Below, in pieces: positions 9,306 to 18,695 of a stretch of 64,000 nt of DNA. The stretch spans positions 32,459 to 96,458 of the forward strand of contig DAIOEK010000006.1 of assembly GCA_036746315.1 (NCBI GenBank), in the 5' to 3' direction. The DNA is from DAIOEK01 sp036746315 (GTDB lineage: Bacteria; Chloroflexota; Anaerolineae; Anaerolineales; Anaerolineaceae). A program made the position numbers and the translations under genes. Under the pieces are notes generated by a model that was given only the letters and a program-made list of their open reading frames with translations, did not search any database and had not been told where the DNA came from. Numbering within the stretch: the first letter of the stretch is position 1; every line of letters begins with the position of its first letter.

Positions 9306-10218
9306 TCCCCGCTGGTTGGAAGTTTCGTTTGTGGTGAATGGTGAACTGGCGGAGGCATTATCCGAGGTGCTGGGCCGCTTCGTGGAAGGCGGCGTAGCGG
9401 TGGAGAGCAACGTCAAATACAACGATGCCGAAGATGAAGGCACGCCTTACGGACCGGTGCGCATTTACGGGTATCTGCCGGTCAACGAAAGCCTGGAAGA
9501 AAACCGGCGGAAGATGGAAGAAGCCATCTGGTATCTGGGCAGAATCCAACCCATTCCGAACCCGACGTATACACCGATCGAAGACCAGGATTGGATGAAC
9601 TCCTGGAAAGCCCATTACCGTCCGATCGAAGTCGGCGAAAAGATGATGATCGTGCCGGCATGGATGGACCCGGATACGCATGGCAGAATTCCCCTGCGCA
9701 TCGACCCCAGCATGGCATTTGGTACGGGTACGCATCCCACCACGCAGCTATGCCTGATGCTGCTCGAGAAATACCTCCACGCGGATGAATACGTGATGGA
9801 TATCGGCTGCGGGTCGGGTATTCTGTCGGTGGCGGCGATCAAGCTTGGCTCCAGTTTCGCCTTCGGGGTGGATATCGATCCGCTGTCGGTGAAAGCCAGC
9901 TATGAAAATTCGGAGCTGAACGGGGTGACCGCCCGGGTGCTTTTTAAACAGGGTTCCGTTGCGGAGGCGAAGACAGAGCAGAACATCTCGCATACCGCGC
10001 CGCTGGTATTAGCCAATATCCTGGCACCGGTCATCATCCGCCTGCTGGATGCGGGTCTGCATGAACTGATCGCGCCCGGCGGGTTGATCATCCTGTCCGG
10101 CATACTGGATCACCAGGCAGACGAGGTGCGGCGGGCTTGTGAAGCCAAAGGGCTGAAATTCGTTGAAAAAGTCCAATCCCTCGACTGGGTGGCGATGGCT
10201 TTTCAACGTCCGGCTTGA
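9298..10218 (+). CDS. prmA: Ribosomal protein L11 methyltransferase
   Basis: 306 residues with a GTG start overlapping the end of dnaJ. The N-terminal substrate-recognition part (about 1-100) precedes a class I SAM domain: the motif DIGCGSGILSVAA is the SAM loop, preceded by the PrmA hallmark AFGTGTHPTTQLCL, and NILAPVI is the NxxxPxx-like catalytic loop. It trimethylates L11 in the cytosol. Linkage with dnaJ is common in Gram-positive-type operons. No obvious terminator follows. Confidence 0.95.
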   Translation: MADPRWLEVSFVVNGELAEALSEVLGRFVEGGVAVESNVKYNDAEDEGTPYGPVRIYGYLPVNESLEENRRKMEEAIWYLGRIQPIPNPTYTPIEDQDWMNSWKAHYRPIEVGEKMMIVPAWMDPDTHGRIPLRIDPSMAFGTGTHPTTQLCLMLLEKYLHADEYVMDIGCGSGILSVAAIKLGSSFAFGVDIDPLSVKASYENSELNGVTARVLFKQGSVAEAKTEQNISHTAPLVLANILAPVIIRLLDAGLHELIAPGGLIILSGILDHQADEVRRACEAKGLKFVEKVQSLDWVAMAFQRPA

Positions 10219-10308
10219 TTTTATCCCGTTACTAATTTAAGAAAATATTTATCCCCAGTTTACATCGCCCCGGGTTGATTCATGATTTAATTTATTCAGG
10301 GTCAATAT

Positions 10309-12885
10309 ATGGATTCAAAGAAATCCGGTAAGAAGATAAAATTATCCTACCTGATTGGTATTTGTGTATTTGCATTTGTAATTATTCCAATCGCGGTGGT
10401 TGGCGTGTTTACAGGCGTCGTTGCGCGCGGTGCACTGATCAAACAGGCGTACAGCTTTTCCATTCAGATGCTGGACAACAAAGCTCACCAGCTGGAAGAT
10501 CGCATTTCCATAGTGCACGCCAGCGCCAACCGGCTGTTGACCGATTTTACCGTGCAGCAGTATTCCAGAACACATCAAAATTCCCAAATCGTAACCATAC
10601 CCGAAGAGGAAGTGCGGAATTTATTCCACACTTTACAGGCAAATCATCAACTGGAAAACATCGACATGATCCTGTGGACCGGCAAAATCATCAGCACCAG
10701 GGATGCTGATGAGGTCCAGCGGGTATTTACCGATGAAGCGCTTGACAGCCTGATGAGCCTGCCCAGGGAAAAGGGGTCAGAAACAGATGTTTCAGCCATC
10801 CTCAACGGGGGTGGGCAGAGCGATCCGAAGATATTCTCGGTACTGATGCCGGTATACGATACAAGCAGTGATTCAAATCTCGGTTTGCTGGCACGGGTGA
10901 TCATCAGCTATACCATTCAACTGAATGACGTTCACGATCCGCCGGTCGAGAGGGGCGAATCTGAAATGGAATATACCCTGATTTCGGGGCAGAACGAGAT
11001 TCTCAACGTCGATCATCAGAATATGATACCGCCTGAGGTCGTTCAGACGATCCTTGATTCAAAGGATGCAAGCGGGTATTTCACCAGATTCGTAGACAGT
11101 AACAATCATCTTTATACCTTTCGCCGATTAACGGATTATGGCTGGGTACTTGTTTCTGACACCGTGCTCAAAAACTATGACCTGTACGTTTCCACAATCT
11201 CCTGGAATTTCTTCCTGGTATTTCTGGTAATTGTTCTGCTTTCCCTGGCTGTAACGTGGGCTGTTGCCGCTTTTCTGTTGGTGCCATTTGAGCGGGTCAT
11301 CAAGAGTTTGCAGGAAATCAGGGAAGGAAGTTTTGACTGGCGCACGCAGCATTCCGGCTCATTTGTATACGAACTGGATTCACTCACACATTGGTTCAAT
11401 CAATTTGTAAGGAACGAACAGGGTCATAAACAGGTCGAGGCTGATCTGATTGAAAGTGAACGAAGGTACCATTCCCTGTTTGATGACTCTCCTATCGCTT
11501 TATGGGAGGAAGACTTTTCCGGGATTATCCATGCCATCGATGAGCTTGGTCTGAGTGTAAATGATCTGAACAGCTATCTTTTACGCAAGCCGGAAGAGGT
11601 TAACCAGTTGATCTCAAAATTGAAAATTCTGGATGTCAATCGGGCGACATTAAAATTATTCAAGGCAGAAAGCAAGGAACAACTATTGGCGGACTCGTCC
11701 TTTCTTTTTAGTAATGTCAATCCCAATCTATTCCGCCAGGAGATTGTGGAGATGGCGAAACGCACGGCGGTGTATGAGGTGGTGCTCGAGAATAATACCT
11801 TTGCGAAGGATGTTCTGAATGTGCGTATGCGCTGGTCTGTTCTGCCGGGGTACGAATCTTCGATGGAAAGGGTGATCGTTTCCACGCAGGACATCACCAG
11901 TGAATTAAAGGAAAACCTGCTTAAATCCACGATCATGCAGATTGTGCAGGAAGCCAGCGGTGCCGGAACGCTGCAGGAGCTCTATCAATCCATCCACTGG
12001 GCACTGGCAAAGATCATGCCTGCCGATAACCTTTTCATCGCCCTGTACGATGAAGAAACCGGATTGGTCAGCTTCCCCTATTTTGTGGATCAGCAGGATG
12101 AAAAGCCCGAGCCCAGGATGTTTTCAAATGGATGGACGGAGCATGTAATCCGCAGCGGCAAGCCGGTGTTGGTATCTCCGGAAGAGATCAGCATCTTCGA
12201 AGACGAATATGATCTCCAGACTGTGGGCACGGAATCCATTGACTGGCTGGGCGTTCCGCTGATTGTCAAAGACCGCACCATCGGCGCGATCGTTGCCCAA
12301 ACCTATGAAATCGGTACACGCTATACCCGGGAGCACGCCGAATGGTTGACGCTGGCATCGACGCAGATCGCCATGGCGATTGACCGCAAGCAGGCGGAAG
12401 AAGCGCTTAAATATTCCAGCACGCACGACAAGTTGACCGGGTTGTACAATCGCGCTTATTTCGAAACGGAAGTTGCCAGGCTTTCCACCGGCAGGCAGAA
12501 TCCCATTGGGGTGATCATGCTGGATGTCGATGGCTTGAAGAAGACCAATGATACTTACGGGCACTCGGCAGGGGACGAATTGCTGCGCCGTTCCGGCAAG
12601 GTGCTGATGCAGGTATTCCGAACCAGCGATATGGTGGCGCGCATTGGAGGTGACGAATTTGTCATCCTGCTGCCGCAATCGGATCAGAAAGTGGTGAAAA
12701 AGGCAATTCAACGTATCGAAAAGGTTCTGGAAGAGAACAACGCCAAGCCGAGCCAGGCTAAATTATCCCTGTCAATCGGCTTTTGCTGTACCAGTGCAAA
12801 AATCGATCTGCGCGAAGCTATCAAAAATGCCGACCATGAAATGTATACACACAAGAGCCGGCGGAAGCAACAAATCCAGGTATAA
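10309..12885 (+). CDS. Membrane diguanylate cyclase: sensor, HAMP, PAS-like, GAF, GGDEF
   Basis: 858 residues. Membrane helices at about 11-39 and 298-326 flank an extracytoplasmic sensor region of about 255 residues, probably Cache-like. A HAMP-like segment follows (about 327-380), then a PAS-like region (384-540), a GAF domain (about 545-690) and a GGDEF domain (about 700-858). The catalytic GGDEF is intact near 780, and RTSD five residues before it fits the RxxD product-inhibition site. It should make cyclic di-GMP from two GTP in response to an outside ligand. No EAL domain. The ligand cannot be told from sequence. Confidence 0.9.
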   Translation: MDSKKSGKKIKLSYLIGICVFAFVIIPIAVVGVFTGVVARGALIKQAYSFSIQMLDNKAHQLEDRISIVHASANRLLTDFTVQQYSRTHQNSQIVTIPEEEVRNLFHTLQANHQLENIDMILWTGKIISTRDADEVQRVFTDEALDSLMSLPREKGSETDVSAILNGGGQSDPKIFSVLMPVYDTSSDSNLGLLARVIISYTIQLNDVHDPPVERGESEMEYTLISGQNEILNVDHQNMIPPEVVQTILDSKDASGYFTRFVDSNNHLYTFRRLTDYGWVLVSDTVLKNYDLYVSTISWNFFLVFLVIVLLSLAVTWAVAAFLLVPFERVIKSLQEIREGSFDWRTQHSGSFVYELDSLTHWFNQFVRNEQGHKQVEADLIESERRYHSLFDDSPIALWEEDFSGIIHAIDELGLSVNDLNSYLLRKPEEVNQLISKLKILDVNRATLKLFKAESKEQLLADSSFLFSNVNPNLFRQEIVEMAKRTAVYEVVLENNTFAKDVLNVRMRWSVLPGYESSMERVIVSTQDITSELKENLLKSTIMQIVQEASGAGTLQELYQSIHWALAKIMPADNLFIALYDEETGLVSFPYFVDQQDEKPEPRMFSNGWTEHVIRSGKPVLVSPEEISIFEDEYDLQTVGTESIDWLGVPLIVKDRTIGAIVAQTYEIGTRYTREHAEWLTLASTQIAMAIDRKQAEEALKYSSTHDKLTGLYNRAYFETEVARLSTGRQNPIGVIMLDVDGLKKTNDTYGHSAGDELLRRSGKVLMQVFRTSDMVARIGGDEFVILLPQSDQKVVKKAIQRIEKVLEENNAKPSQAKLSLSIGFCCTSAKIDLREAIKNADHEMYTHKSRRKQQIQV

Positions 12886-12891
12886 AGGTTT

Positions 12892-13686
12892 TTATTGTTC
12901 TACGCTGACGCGTCTGAGATAGACAGGGTCTTTCGCAAAGCTGCGAATCTGTTCGATCCGTTTGATGATCATCGGATGGCTGGAAACCAATTCCTGCATC
13001 TGGTTGGTCAGTAAACCTTCCTGCCGGTCAAGCAGTTGCAGCCATTGTGCTTTCTCGTTTTCCGTCAGATCGTTATCCCCGCTCACTAATTTAATCAATG
13101 CCGTGACGGCTTTCTCCGGGCTTTTGCAGGCGATCATGCCGGCTCTGTCCGCCGAGTATTCGCACGCGCGGTTCCAACTGCGGAAGATCAATGCCAGCAT
13201 TGCCGCGGCACCGTACGGAGCGGGGATGCCCGCGATACCGCCCAGGATGGTGTTCAGCCAGGTATGCCCCAGGCTGATGTGTCCCATCTCGTGACCCAGC
13301 ACAAACATCAGTTCTTCCGCATCCATTAATTGGAGCATGGGGGAGTACAGTACGATGGCTTTGGGCGAATCGATGCCAAAGGTGTAGGCATTCAATTGAT
13401 TTTCCCGAACGATAAACATATCCAGGCTGCCGGGGCGCAGTCTTTGCTGACAGGTGCGCACAAGCTGACTTAACGGATGCTGAAGTGACAGATCCACCCT
13501 TTGCGCATGAAGGATCAGGGACTGGTGGTGCGATTTGTTGCTCAGGTAAGCCATCACAAAGAATGCCAGTATAAAAACGCCTGTCAGGCAGAACGTGGCT
13601 GCTGAAGAGAGAATGATCACCAATGTAACCAGGAGAATGGTCCCCCAGAAGATCGCTGTTTCGGTCGGGTATCTGTAGTTATTCAT
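12892..13686 (-). CDS. M48-family membrane zinc metalloprotease (HtpX-like)
   Basis: About 264 residues from ATG 13686 (MNNYRYPTE); in-frame ATGs at 13719 and 13740 would add 11 and 18 residues, and the start is uncertain. Two N-terminal membrane helices (about 10-60) are followed by a catalytic domain with HEMGH, whose His residues and Glu bind zinc and water, and EYSADRAG carrying the third zinc ligand Glu. Family role: degradation of membrane or secreted proteins. It converges on the cyclase gene with a 6-base gap. A sequence matching one arm of the padR operator lies just upstream of ATG 13686, hinting at shared control. Confidence 0.85.
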   Translation of the reverse strand: MNNYRYPTETAIFWGTILLVTLVIILSSAATFCLTGVFILAFFVMAYLSNKSHHQSLILHAQRVDLSLQHPLSQLVRTCQQRLRPGSLDMFIVRENQLNAYTFGIDSPKAIVLYSPMLQLMDAEELMFVLGHEMGHISLGHTWLNTILGGIAGIPAPYGAAAMLALIFRSWNRACEYSADRAGMIACKSPEKAVTALIKLVSGDNDLTENEKAQWLQLLDRQEGLLTNQMQELVSSHPMIIKRIEQIRSFAKDPVYLRRVSVEQ

Positions 13687-13691
13687 AGAGG

Positions 13692-13703
13692 ATACTATAT
13701 CAT
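13692..13703. promoter_or_regulatory. Possible second PadR half-site before the M48 protease
   Basis: ATACTATAT at 13692-13700 exactly repeats one 9-base arm of the padR operator, about 85 bases away. The matching second arm is absent apart from the first two bases, so this could be a weak site or chance in an AT-rich stretch. Confidence 0.35.
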
Positions 13704-13771
13704 ATCCATTCGAAAGCATGGCGGGAATTCCTCGCGACATCCGGGGTGTGTTCCTTATAATAAGTAGTCTA

Positions 13772-13800
13772 TTGTAATACTATATGATATATAGTATAAT
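13772..13800 (+). promoter_or_regulatory. padR promoter with embedded palindromic operator
   Basis: TTGTAA (13772-13777) and TATAAT (13795-13800) are 17 bases apart. The spacer holds a perfect inverted repeat, ATACTATAT (13777-13785) and ATATAGTAT (13789-13797), with a 3-base centre. Such spacing is typical of a PadR-type dimer site, and its position would exclude RNA polymerase, so negative autoregulation is likely. Confidence 0.8.
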
Positions 13801-13818
13801 AAATACAGAGGTATAAAG

Positions 13819-14151
13819 ATGATCGAAAAATCCATTGTCGATAATCAGGTGTTGGAACTGCGCCGCGGGGTGACAACGTACGCGCTGCTGCAGATCCTTT
13901 CATCCGAACAGTATGGCTATTCCCTGCAGACGACACTGGCAGAGATGGGGCTGGATGTAGAACAGGGCACCCTCTATCCATTGTTGCGGCGGCTGGAGCA
14001 GCAGGGGATATTGGATTCCACCTGGCGGGTGGAAGAAGGACGCCCCCGGCGCTATTACCAGATCAATGCTGCCGGCAAAGAACTATTGCAGAAATTGGTA
14101 GATGAATGGTCCAGGCTGAACGGGATCATTTCAAAGTTCAATCAGAAATGA
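13819..14151 (+). CDS. PadR-family transcriptional regulator
   Basis: 110 residues, a short single-domain PadR. The winged helix shows RRGVTTYALLQIL, YGYSLQTTL and GTLYPLLRRLEQQGIL, followed by the wing GRPRRYYQINAAGK and a C-terminal dimerisation helix. AGAGG lies 7 bases before ATG 13819. It is 10 bases ahead of a HAAS-like membrane protein, a pairing common in Gram-positive and Chloroflexota genomes, in which the regulator usually controls the membrane partner. The palindrome in its promoter is the likely target. Confidence 0.92.
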   Translation: MIEKSIVDNQVLELRRGVTTYALLQILSSEQYGYSLQTTLAEMGLDVEQGTLYPLLRRLEQQGILDSTWRVEEGRPRRYYQINAAGKELLQKLVDEWSRLNGIISKFNQK

Positions 14152-14161
14152 GTGAGGAAGA

Positions 14162-15151
14162 ATGAAGTACATTGATTTGTATGTGAAAGCCGTTGGAAGG
14201 AAGCTGCCTGCCAGGAACCGTGAAGATATTGAACAGGAACTGCGTTCCATCTTGATGGATATGCTCGATGACCGGGCAAAGTCGGCAAACCGACCGGTGG
14301 ATGAAGAAATGGAATTGGCATTGTTGAACGAGTATGGTTCTCCAGATCAGGCGGCAGCCAGGTACCTCCCCGAGCAGCACCTGATCAGCCCCAAGCTGTA
14401 TCCAATTTTTTGGATGATCATAAAAATCGTCTTGTCTGTTCTTGCGGTTACTACGATTGTCTCTTTGGGGATAGAAATCGGACGGTCAGGCGCCGATGCG
14501 GCTGCCGTTGCCGCGCTGGCAGGTGGAGCGGTCCTGGACCTGGTTCAATCCGGCATTCAGGCGCTGGGGTATATTGTCATCGTATTCGCCATCATCTCCC
14601 GTTTTGGCAAAATCGACAAATCGTGGAACCCCGGATGGGATGCGAGAGAATTGTTAACCATCCGCGATGACGATAAAATCAAACCTGCCGATCCCATCAT
14701 CACGATTGTTTTTGCGACCATTGGGATTGTGATCTTCAATTTTTATCCTGACCTGATCAGCATCTATCAGAAAGTGAATGGTCGGGTGGAAGTCTTGCCC
14801 ATACTAACGGATGCTTTCTTTGGCTACCTGATCTGGTTCAATATTCTCTGGGCTCTGGAGATCATTCAAAATGCCCTGCTGCTGAAAGATGGAACCTGGA
14901 CCAGAACGACACAGATATTCGAAATCATTCTCAAAGCCGCCAGCATTGTTTTTCTGGTGGTGATCATATCCGGACCAGCCATTGTTCAACTGCCAGCCGG
15001 TTTGCTGCAGGGCGTTGCCGGAATGAGCGGACAGTCTGCAAGACTGGTGCAGGATCAATTCGCCACCGGCTTTCGAACGCTGTTGGGTCTGGTTGCGGTA
15101 ATGGTTGCTGTGAAGACGGGCATCAAAATATTCCGTCTGGCCAGGCGATAA
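14162..15151 (+). CDS. Membrane protein with N-terminal HAAS-like domain, partner of PadR
   Basis: 329 residues. The first 70 residues (KAVGRKLPARNREDIEQELRSIL then NEYGSPDQAAARYLP) match the helical HAAS/DUF1700 pattern found downstream of padR genes. The rest has about six membrane helices, beginning IFWMIIKIVLSVLAVTTIV. Molecular function is unknown; these proteins are thought to act in envelope stress. It is co-transcribed with padR (10-base gap, GAGGA ribosome site). Confidence 0.75.
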   Translation: MKYIDLYVKAVGRKLPARNREDIEQELRSILMDMLDDRAKSANRPVDEEMELALLNEYGSPDQAAARYLPEQHLISPKLYPIFWMIIKIVLSVLAVTTIVSLGIEIGRSGADAAAVAALAGGAVLDLVQSGIQALGYIVIVFAIISRFGKIDKSWNPGWDARELLTIRDDDKIKPADPIITIVFATIGIVIFNFYPDLISIYQKVNGRVEVLPILTDAFFGYLIWFNILWALEIIQNALLLKDGTWTRTTQIFEIILKAASIVFLVVIISGPAIVQLPAGLLQGVAGMSGQSARLVQDQFATGFRTLLGLVAVMVAVKTGIKIFRLARR

Positions 15152-15165
15152 TTCCGGCGCAACAT

Positions 15166-15199
15166 AAAAGCGGAGGCTGCTTGCCAGCCTCCGCTTTTT
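15166..15199. terminator. Bidirectional terminator
   Basis: A 14-bp stem, A-rich on the left and T-rich on the right (AAAAGCGGAGGCTG with CAGCCTCCGCTTTT, loop CTTGC), sits between two convergent genes and has the A and T tracts needed to work on both strands. Confidence 0.93.
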
Positions 15200-15201
15200 C
15201 A

Positions 15202-16581
15202 TCAATGTTTCTTTTTTCTTTTGTGAGCTGTAAACTCCGTGCCGATATGAACCCCCATTGCCGGGAGGATTGTGCGGTGCAGGAGCAGGATCAGAATTGT
15301 GCCCAGGGCGGCAATACCGAAGACGATCAGCGATCCGCTCAATTCGTTCATCAGTTCCGGCTTGAGGATCATCACCACTGCCAGACAGAGCATGAGCACG
15401 CCGCCCACCAGTTTCAATATTCTGCCGCCTTTTTCCTCCAACTTTGATGCTTTCAGCGTGAATACCGCCGAGAAGAAGATGATCATTTCATCCAACTGAT
15501 AAATGATCATGTAAACCAGGAGCAGTGCGGCAAAGACCAGCCAGGAAATATGCTGTGCATTGACCATGTTGGTCCAGATCACCGGGAAGCCTGCGGTGCA
15601 GGAAAATTCCACCAGGGAAACTCCGGCAGCCAGAACCACGGTGGCGATGGACAGCCCCCAATATGAGTCCTGAGCTTCAACTACATTGCGCATCTTCTTA
15701 TAAATACCCGGCTTCTTGTCGTCGCTGATGGTAAGGGATACGCCTTCCTTGTACCAGAAGTAGTCCTTGATGTTGATGATACCAAAAACCAGCGCCATGA
15801 TCGCGACGATGATCTGGATCACTCCCTTGTAGGGAATGATGCTCATCACGCTGAAAAGCCCCAGGATGAAGAGCGCATAAATGGCAGCCGTGACGAAGAT
15901 GAAGATCGATCCGATGACGATGATCTTCTTTCGGGAGCCGGTGTGCATGGTAAGGGCGAGCAGCATGGTGAGCACCCAGATGGAGCAGGGGTTTACGCCA
16001 TCCACAAATGAGATCAGTAGGGTATTAATGAACAGCGATTGATGGGAGAGGTCCACCTCACCGATCAGCGGCAAAGTAATGGTATCTGCCGTAGACGGCT
16101 GGGGCGCCGGGGTCTGCTGAACTGCGGGAGTGGGTTCGGAGGGGCTTGCCGTTACTGCCGTCAATTTCTCCGCTGCGTCCGGGCAACCATCTGCCAGGCA
16201 GGCGTCGACTGTAGATTCGATGTCCCTCAATATCTGATCACTGTAACCGACCCAATATTTATCCCCCAGAAAAATCGTCGGGACGGCACTCGGCTCAAAC
16301 CCGTGGGCTTTGGCAAGCTCAACGAAATACTTTTGGTTTATTTCGTCATACCAAACTTCATACGGTTTTAAGATTATCCTGCTATCCTGTTTTACAAGGG
16401 CTTGCAGATGAGGTTCCGCTTCGGCACAATGCGGGCACCCATCCCCCCAGAAGAAGTAGATGATAGCCTGTTTTTCCGGCTGCGGGGTTTCGGCTTGTGC
16501 CTTGACTGAACCGAATACGAACAGGTTGATGATGAAGCCAAGAATTGCAAAAACGAGAATGAGAGCGGCGTTCTTCTTCAT
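15202..16581 (-). CDS. Thioredoxin-like domain fused to DsbD/CcdA-like membrane domain
   Basis: 459 residues from ATG 16581, chosen because it gives a signal-anchor (MKKNAALILVFAILGF). A periplasmic-side thioredoxin-fold domain (about 35-140) carries CPHC in FFWGDGCPHCAEAEPHL. A Pro/Thr linker (about 150-175) leads to a membrane domain of about seven helices with DGVNPCSIWVL and EFSCTAGFPVIW, the two Cys positions expected in DsbD/CcdA electron carriers. The inferred job is to pass reducing equivalents across the membrane to outside thiols such as cytochrome c precursors. Several c-type cytochromes lie elsewhere in the window. The domain order, thioredoxin first, differs from E. coli DsbD. 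Confidence 0.8.
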   Translation of the reverse strand: MKKNAALILVFAILGFIINLFVFGSVKAQAETPQPEKQAIIYFFWGDGCPHCAEAEPHLQALVKQDSRIILKPYEVWYDEINQKYFVELAKAHGFEPSAVPTIFLGDKYWVGYSDQILRDIESTVDACLADGCPDAAEKLTAVTASPSEPTPAVQQTPAPQPSTADTITLPLIGEVDLSHQSLFINTLLISFVDGVNPCSIWVLTMLLALTMHTGSRKKIIVIGSIFIFVTAAIYALFILGLFSVMSIIPYKGVIQIIVAIMALVFGIINIKDYFWYKEGVSLTISDDKKPGIYKKMRNVVEAQDSYWGLSIATVVLAAGVSLVEFSCTAGFPVIWTNMVNAQHISWLVFAALLLVYMIIYQLDEMIIFFSAVFTLKASKLEEKGGRILKLVGGVLMLCLAVVMILKPELMNELSGSLIVFGIAALGTILILLLHRTILPAMGVHIGTEFTAHKRKKKH

Positions 16582-16725
16582 AGGCAGTATATGGTAACCT
16601 CCACTGGCGATATCTTTTGCGGGAACCAAAGCATTCGGGATTCGTCGTTAAATTGTGTGCAAATTATAAAGTAAAAATAGGTCTAATTGATTAGAGGCAT
16701 ATTAAAGGCACCCAAACCGGGATGA

Positions 16726-16731
16726 TATAAT
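16726..16731 (+). promoter_or_regulatory. -10 box 9 bases before a start codon
   Basis: TATAAT lies 9 bases before ATG 16741, leaving room for a leader of only about 3 bases, and no ribosome site is visible. No good -35 is seen. Suggests a leaderless mRNA. Confidence 0.5.
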
Positions 16732-16740
16732 TTGGCAAAC

Positions 16741-18603
16741 ATGTCAAGCAATATGAATAACCGTTACACACAAAGTCTTTCTCAACCCCGCTTTTCCATT
16801 GCTGCACTCATCTCAGGTATTTTTCTGGCGCTGGTAATTGGATTGATCTCGCTGGTTACCATGATGGGGATTTTCTATCATGGAAAGATTTATCCCGGTG
16901 TGGCAGTATCCGGGGTGGATGTGTCCAACCTGTCCGTCCAGGAAGCGGAGATGAAACTGGCTTCCGCCATCAGCTACAGCCAGACCGGAAAGATCATCTT
17001 AACGGATAGCGGTTCCAATTGGATCGCTACCCCCATGGAACTGGGGTACTATCCAGATTTTGCATCTTCCGCCCAACAGGCATACGAGCTTGGGCGCGGC
17101 GGTTTCATTCTTCTGCGCCCGTTCTACCCGCTGGTTGCCCGGTTTATGGGTGTGAATATCCCCGGGCGGATGATCTACGAGCAGGGGAAAACACAGGCAT
17201 ACCTGCAAAAGATCGCCGGGGAGATCGACAAGCCGGTGCTGGAGGCGTCCATCTCCATCCAGGGGACCGATGTGCAAACCATCCCCGGGCAAACCGGGCG
17301 CACCCTGGATATCCAGGCAACGACCAGCCTGATCGGCGCGCAGCTAAGCGCCCTGCAGGATGGTATTATCGCAGTGGTGGTTAATCAGAAAACCCCCAAA
17401 GTGGTGGACCTTTCCGCGCAGGCGGATGTGATTCGAAAAATCCTTGCCGAACCGCTGCGAATTCGCATGCCGGGCGCCGGCGCCGAGGGACCGGGTCCAT
17501 GGGCAATTGGACCAGCCGATCTGGCGAAAATGATCACCTTTGACCATGCGGGGAACGACCCGGCAGGTGATCTGGTGATCGGGCTGGATCAGCTTCAACT
17601 GAGCGCCTACCTGGAAAATGTAGCCACTTATGTGGATCAGCAACCGACCAATGCCCGTTTCATCTTCAACGATGATACCCGCCAACTGGATCTGCTTTCC
17701 AGTGCCGTGGTCGGAAGGCAGGTGGATATAAACAGTACGCTGGCAACAGCCACCGAAAAGCTGCTGCAAGGCGGGCACGATGTGGACCTGGCAGTGGTCA
17801 CCCACGAGCCGGAAGTACCCGATACCGCCACGGCGGAATCGCTGGGCATCACCGAACTGGTGCATGCTGAGACTTCTTATTTTTATGGCTCCAACGGCTC
17901 CCGCATCCAGAACATCAAAACGGCGGCCAGTGAATTTCACGGATTGCTCATCCCGCCGGGCGGCATTGTCTCGATGGCAGATATTATGGGCGATATCAGC
18001 CTGGATAACGGGTATAGCGAAGCGCTGATCATCTACGGCGATCAGACGATCAAAGGCGTGGGCGGTGGCGTTTGCCAGGTGAGCACCACCCTGTTCCGCG
18101 CGGCTTTCTTCAGCGGCTTCCCTATTCTGGAAAGATACGCCCATGCCTACCGGGTGGGGTATTACGAACAGACTGCTTCAGGTGGGCGTGACCCGAGCCT
18201 GGCTGGATTGGATGCCACGGTGTTCATCCCGGTGGTCGATATGAAGTTCAAGAACGACACGCCCTATTGGCTGTTGATGGAAACATACCCGACCGATACT
18301 TCACTCACCTGGAAGTTCTATTCAACCTACGACGGCAGAACCGTCAGCTGGGAAACGACCGGTCCGGTGAATATTGTCAAGGCGCCCGACCCCAAATACG
18401 TCGAAAACCCGGATATGGCGAAGGGGCGCTTCAAACAGATCGACTATTCAGCCGACGGGGCGGATGTGGATGTGCTTCGCACGGTTTACAAAGATGGGCA
18501 GGCGTATTTTACCGATTCGTTCAAGACGCATTACGTCCCCTGGCAGGCTGTGTACGAAATGGGCGAGGGCACCAAAGTGCCAAAGAATCCGCCGGATTTA
18601 TAG
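16741..18603 (+). CDS. VanW-like exported protein with peptidoglycan-binding-like domains
   Basis: 620 residues from ATG 16741. One N-terminal membrane anchor (about 25-50) is followed by two repeats related to putative peptidoglycan-binding domains (about 55-350) and then a VanW domain (about 370-510) with SRIQNIKTAASEFHGLLIPPG and the hallmark GVGGGVCQVSTTLF. A beta-rich C-terminal part follows. Found in Gram-positive-type envelopes; the catalytic role of VanW is not established. The true start is inferred from the anchor; the leader appears very short. Confidence 0.85.
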   Translation: MSSNMNNRYTQSLSQPRFSIAALISGIFLALVIGLISLVTMMGIFYHGKIYPGVAVSGVDVSNLSVQEAEMKLASAISYSQTGKIILTDSGSNWIATPMELGYYPDFASSAQQAYELGRGGFILLRPFYPLVARFMGVNIPGRMIYEQGKTQAYLQKIAGEIDKPVLEASISIQGTDVQTIPGQTGRTLDIQATTSLIGAQLSALQDGIIAVVVNQKTPKVVDLSAQADVIRKILAEPLRIRMPGAGAEGPGPWAIGPADLAKMITFDHAGNDPAGDLVIGLDQLQLSAYLENVATYVDQQPTNARFIFNDDTRQLDLLSSAVVGRQVDINSTLATATEKLLQGGHDVDLAVVTHEPEVPDTATAESLGITELVHAETSYFYGSNGSRIQNIKTAASEFHGLLIPPGGIVSMADIMGDISLDNGYSEALIIYGDQTIKGVGGGVCQVSTTLFRAAFFSGFPILERYAHAYRVGYYEQTASGGRDPSLAGLDATVFIPVVDMKFKNDTPYWLLMETYPTDTSLTWKFYSTYDGRTVSWETTGPVNIVKAPDPKYVENPDMAKGRFKQIDYSADGADVDVLRTVYKDGQAYFTDSFKTHYVPWQAVYEMGEGTKVPKNPPDL

Positions 18604-18695
18604 ATGGATCCACATAATCGGCAAGGATTTTGCATGCTGCATAATGAAGATTTCGTTTATGGTATCATCTACCTGTTGGCTAAGATGGAGGCAAA

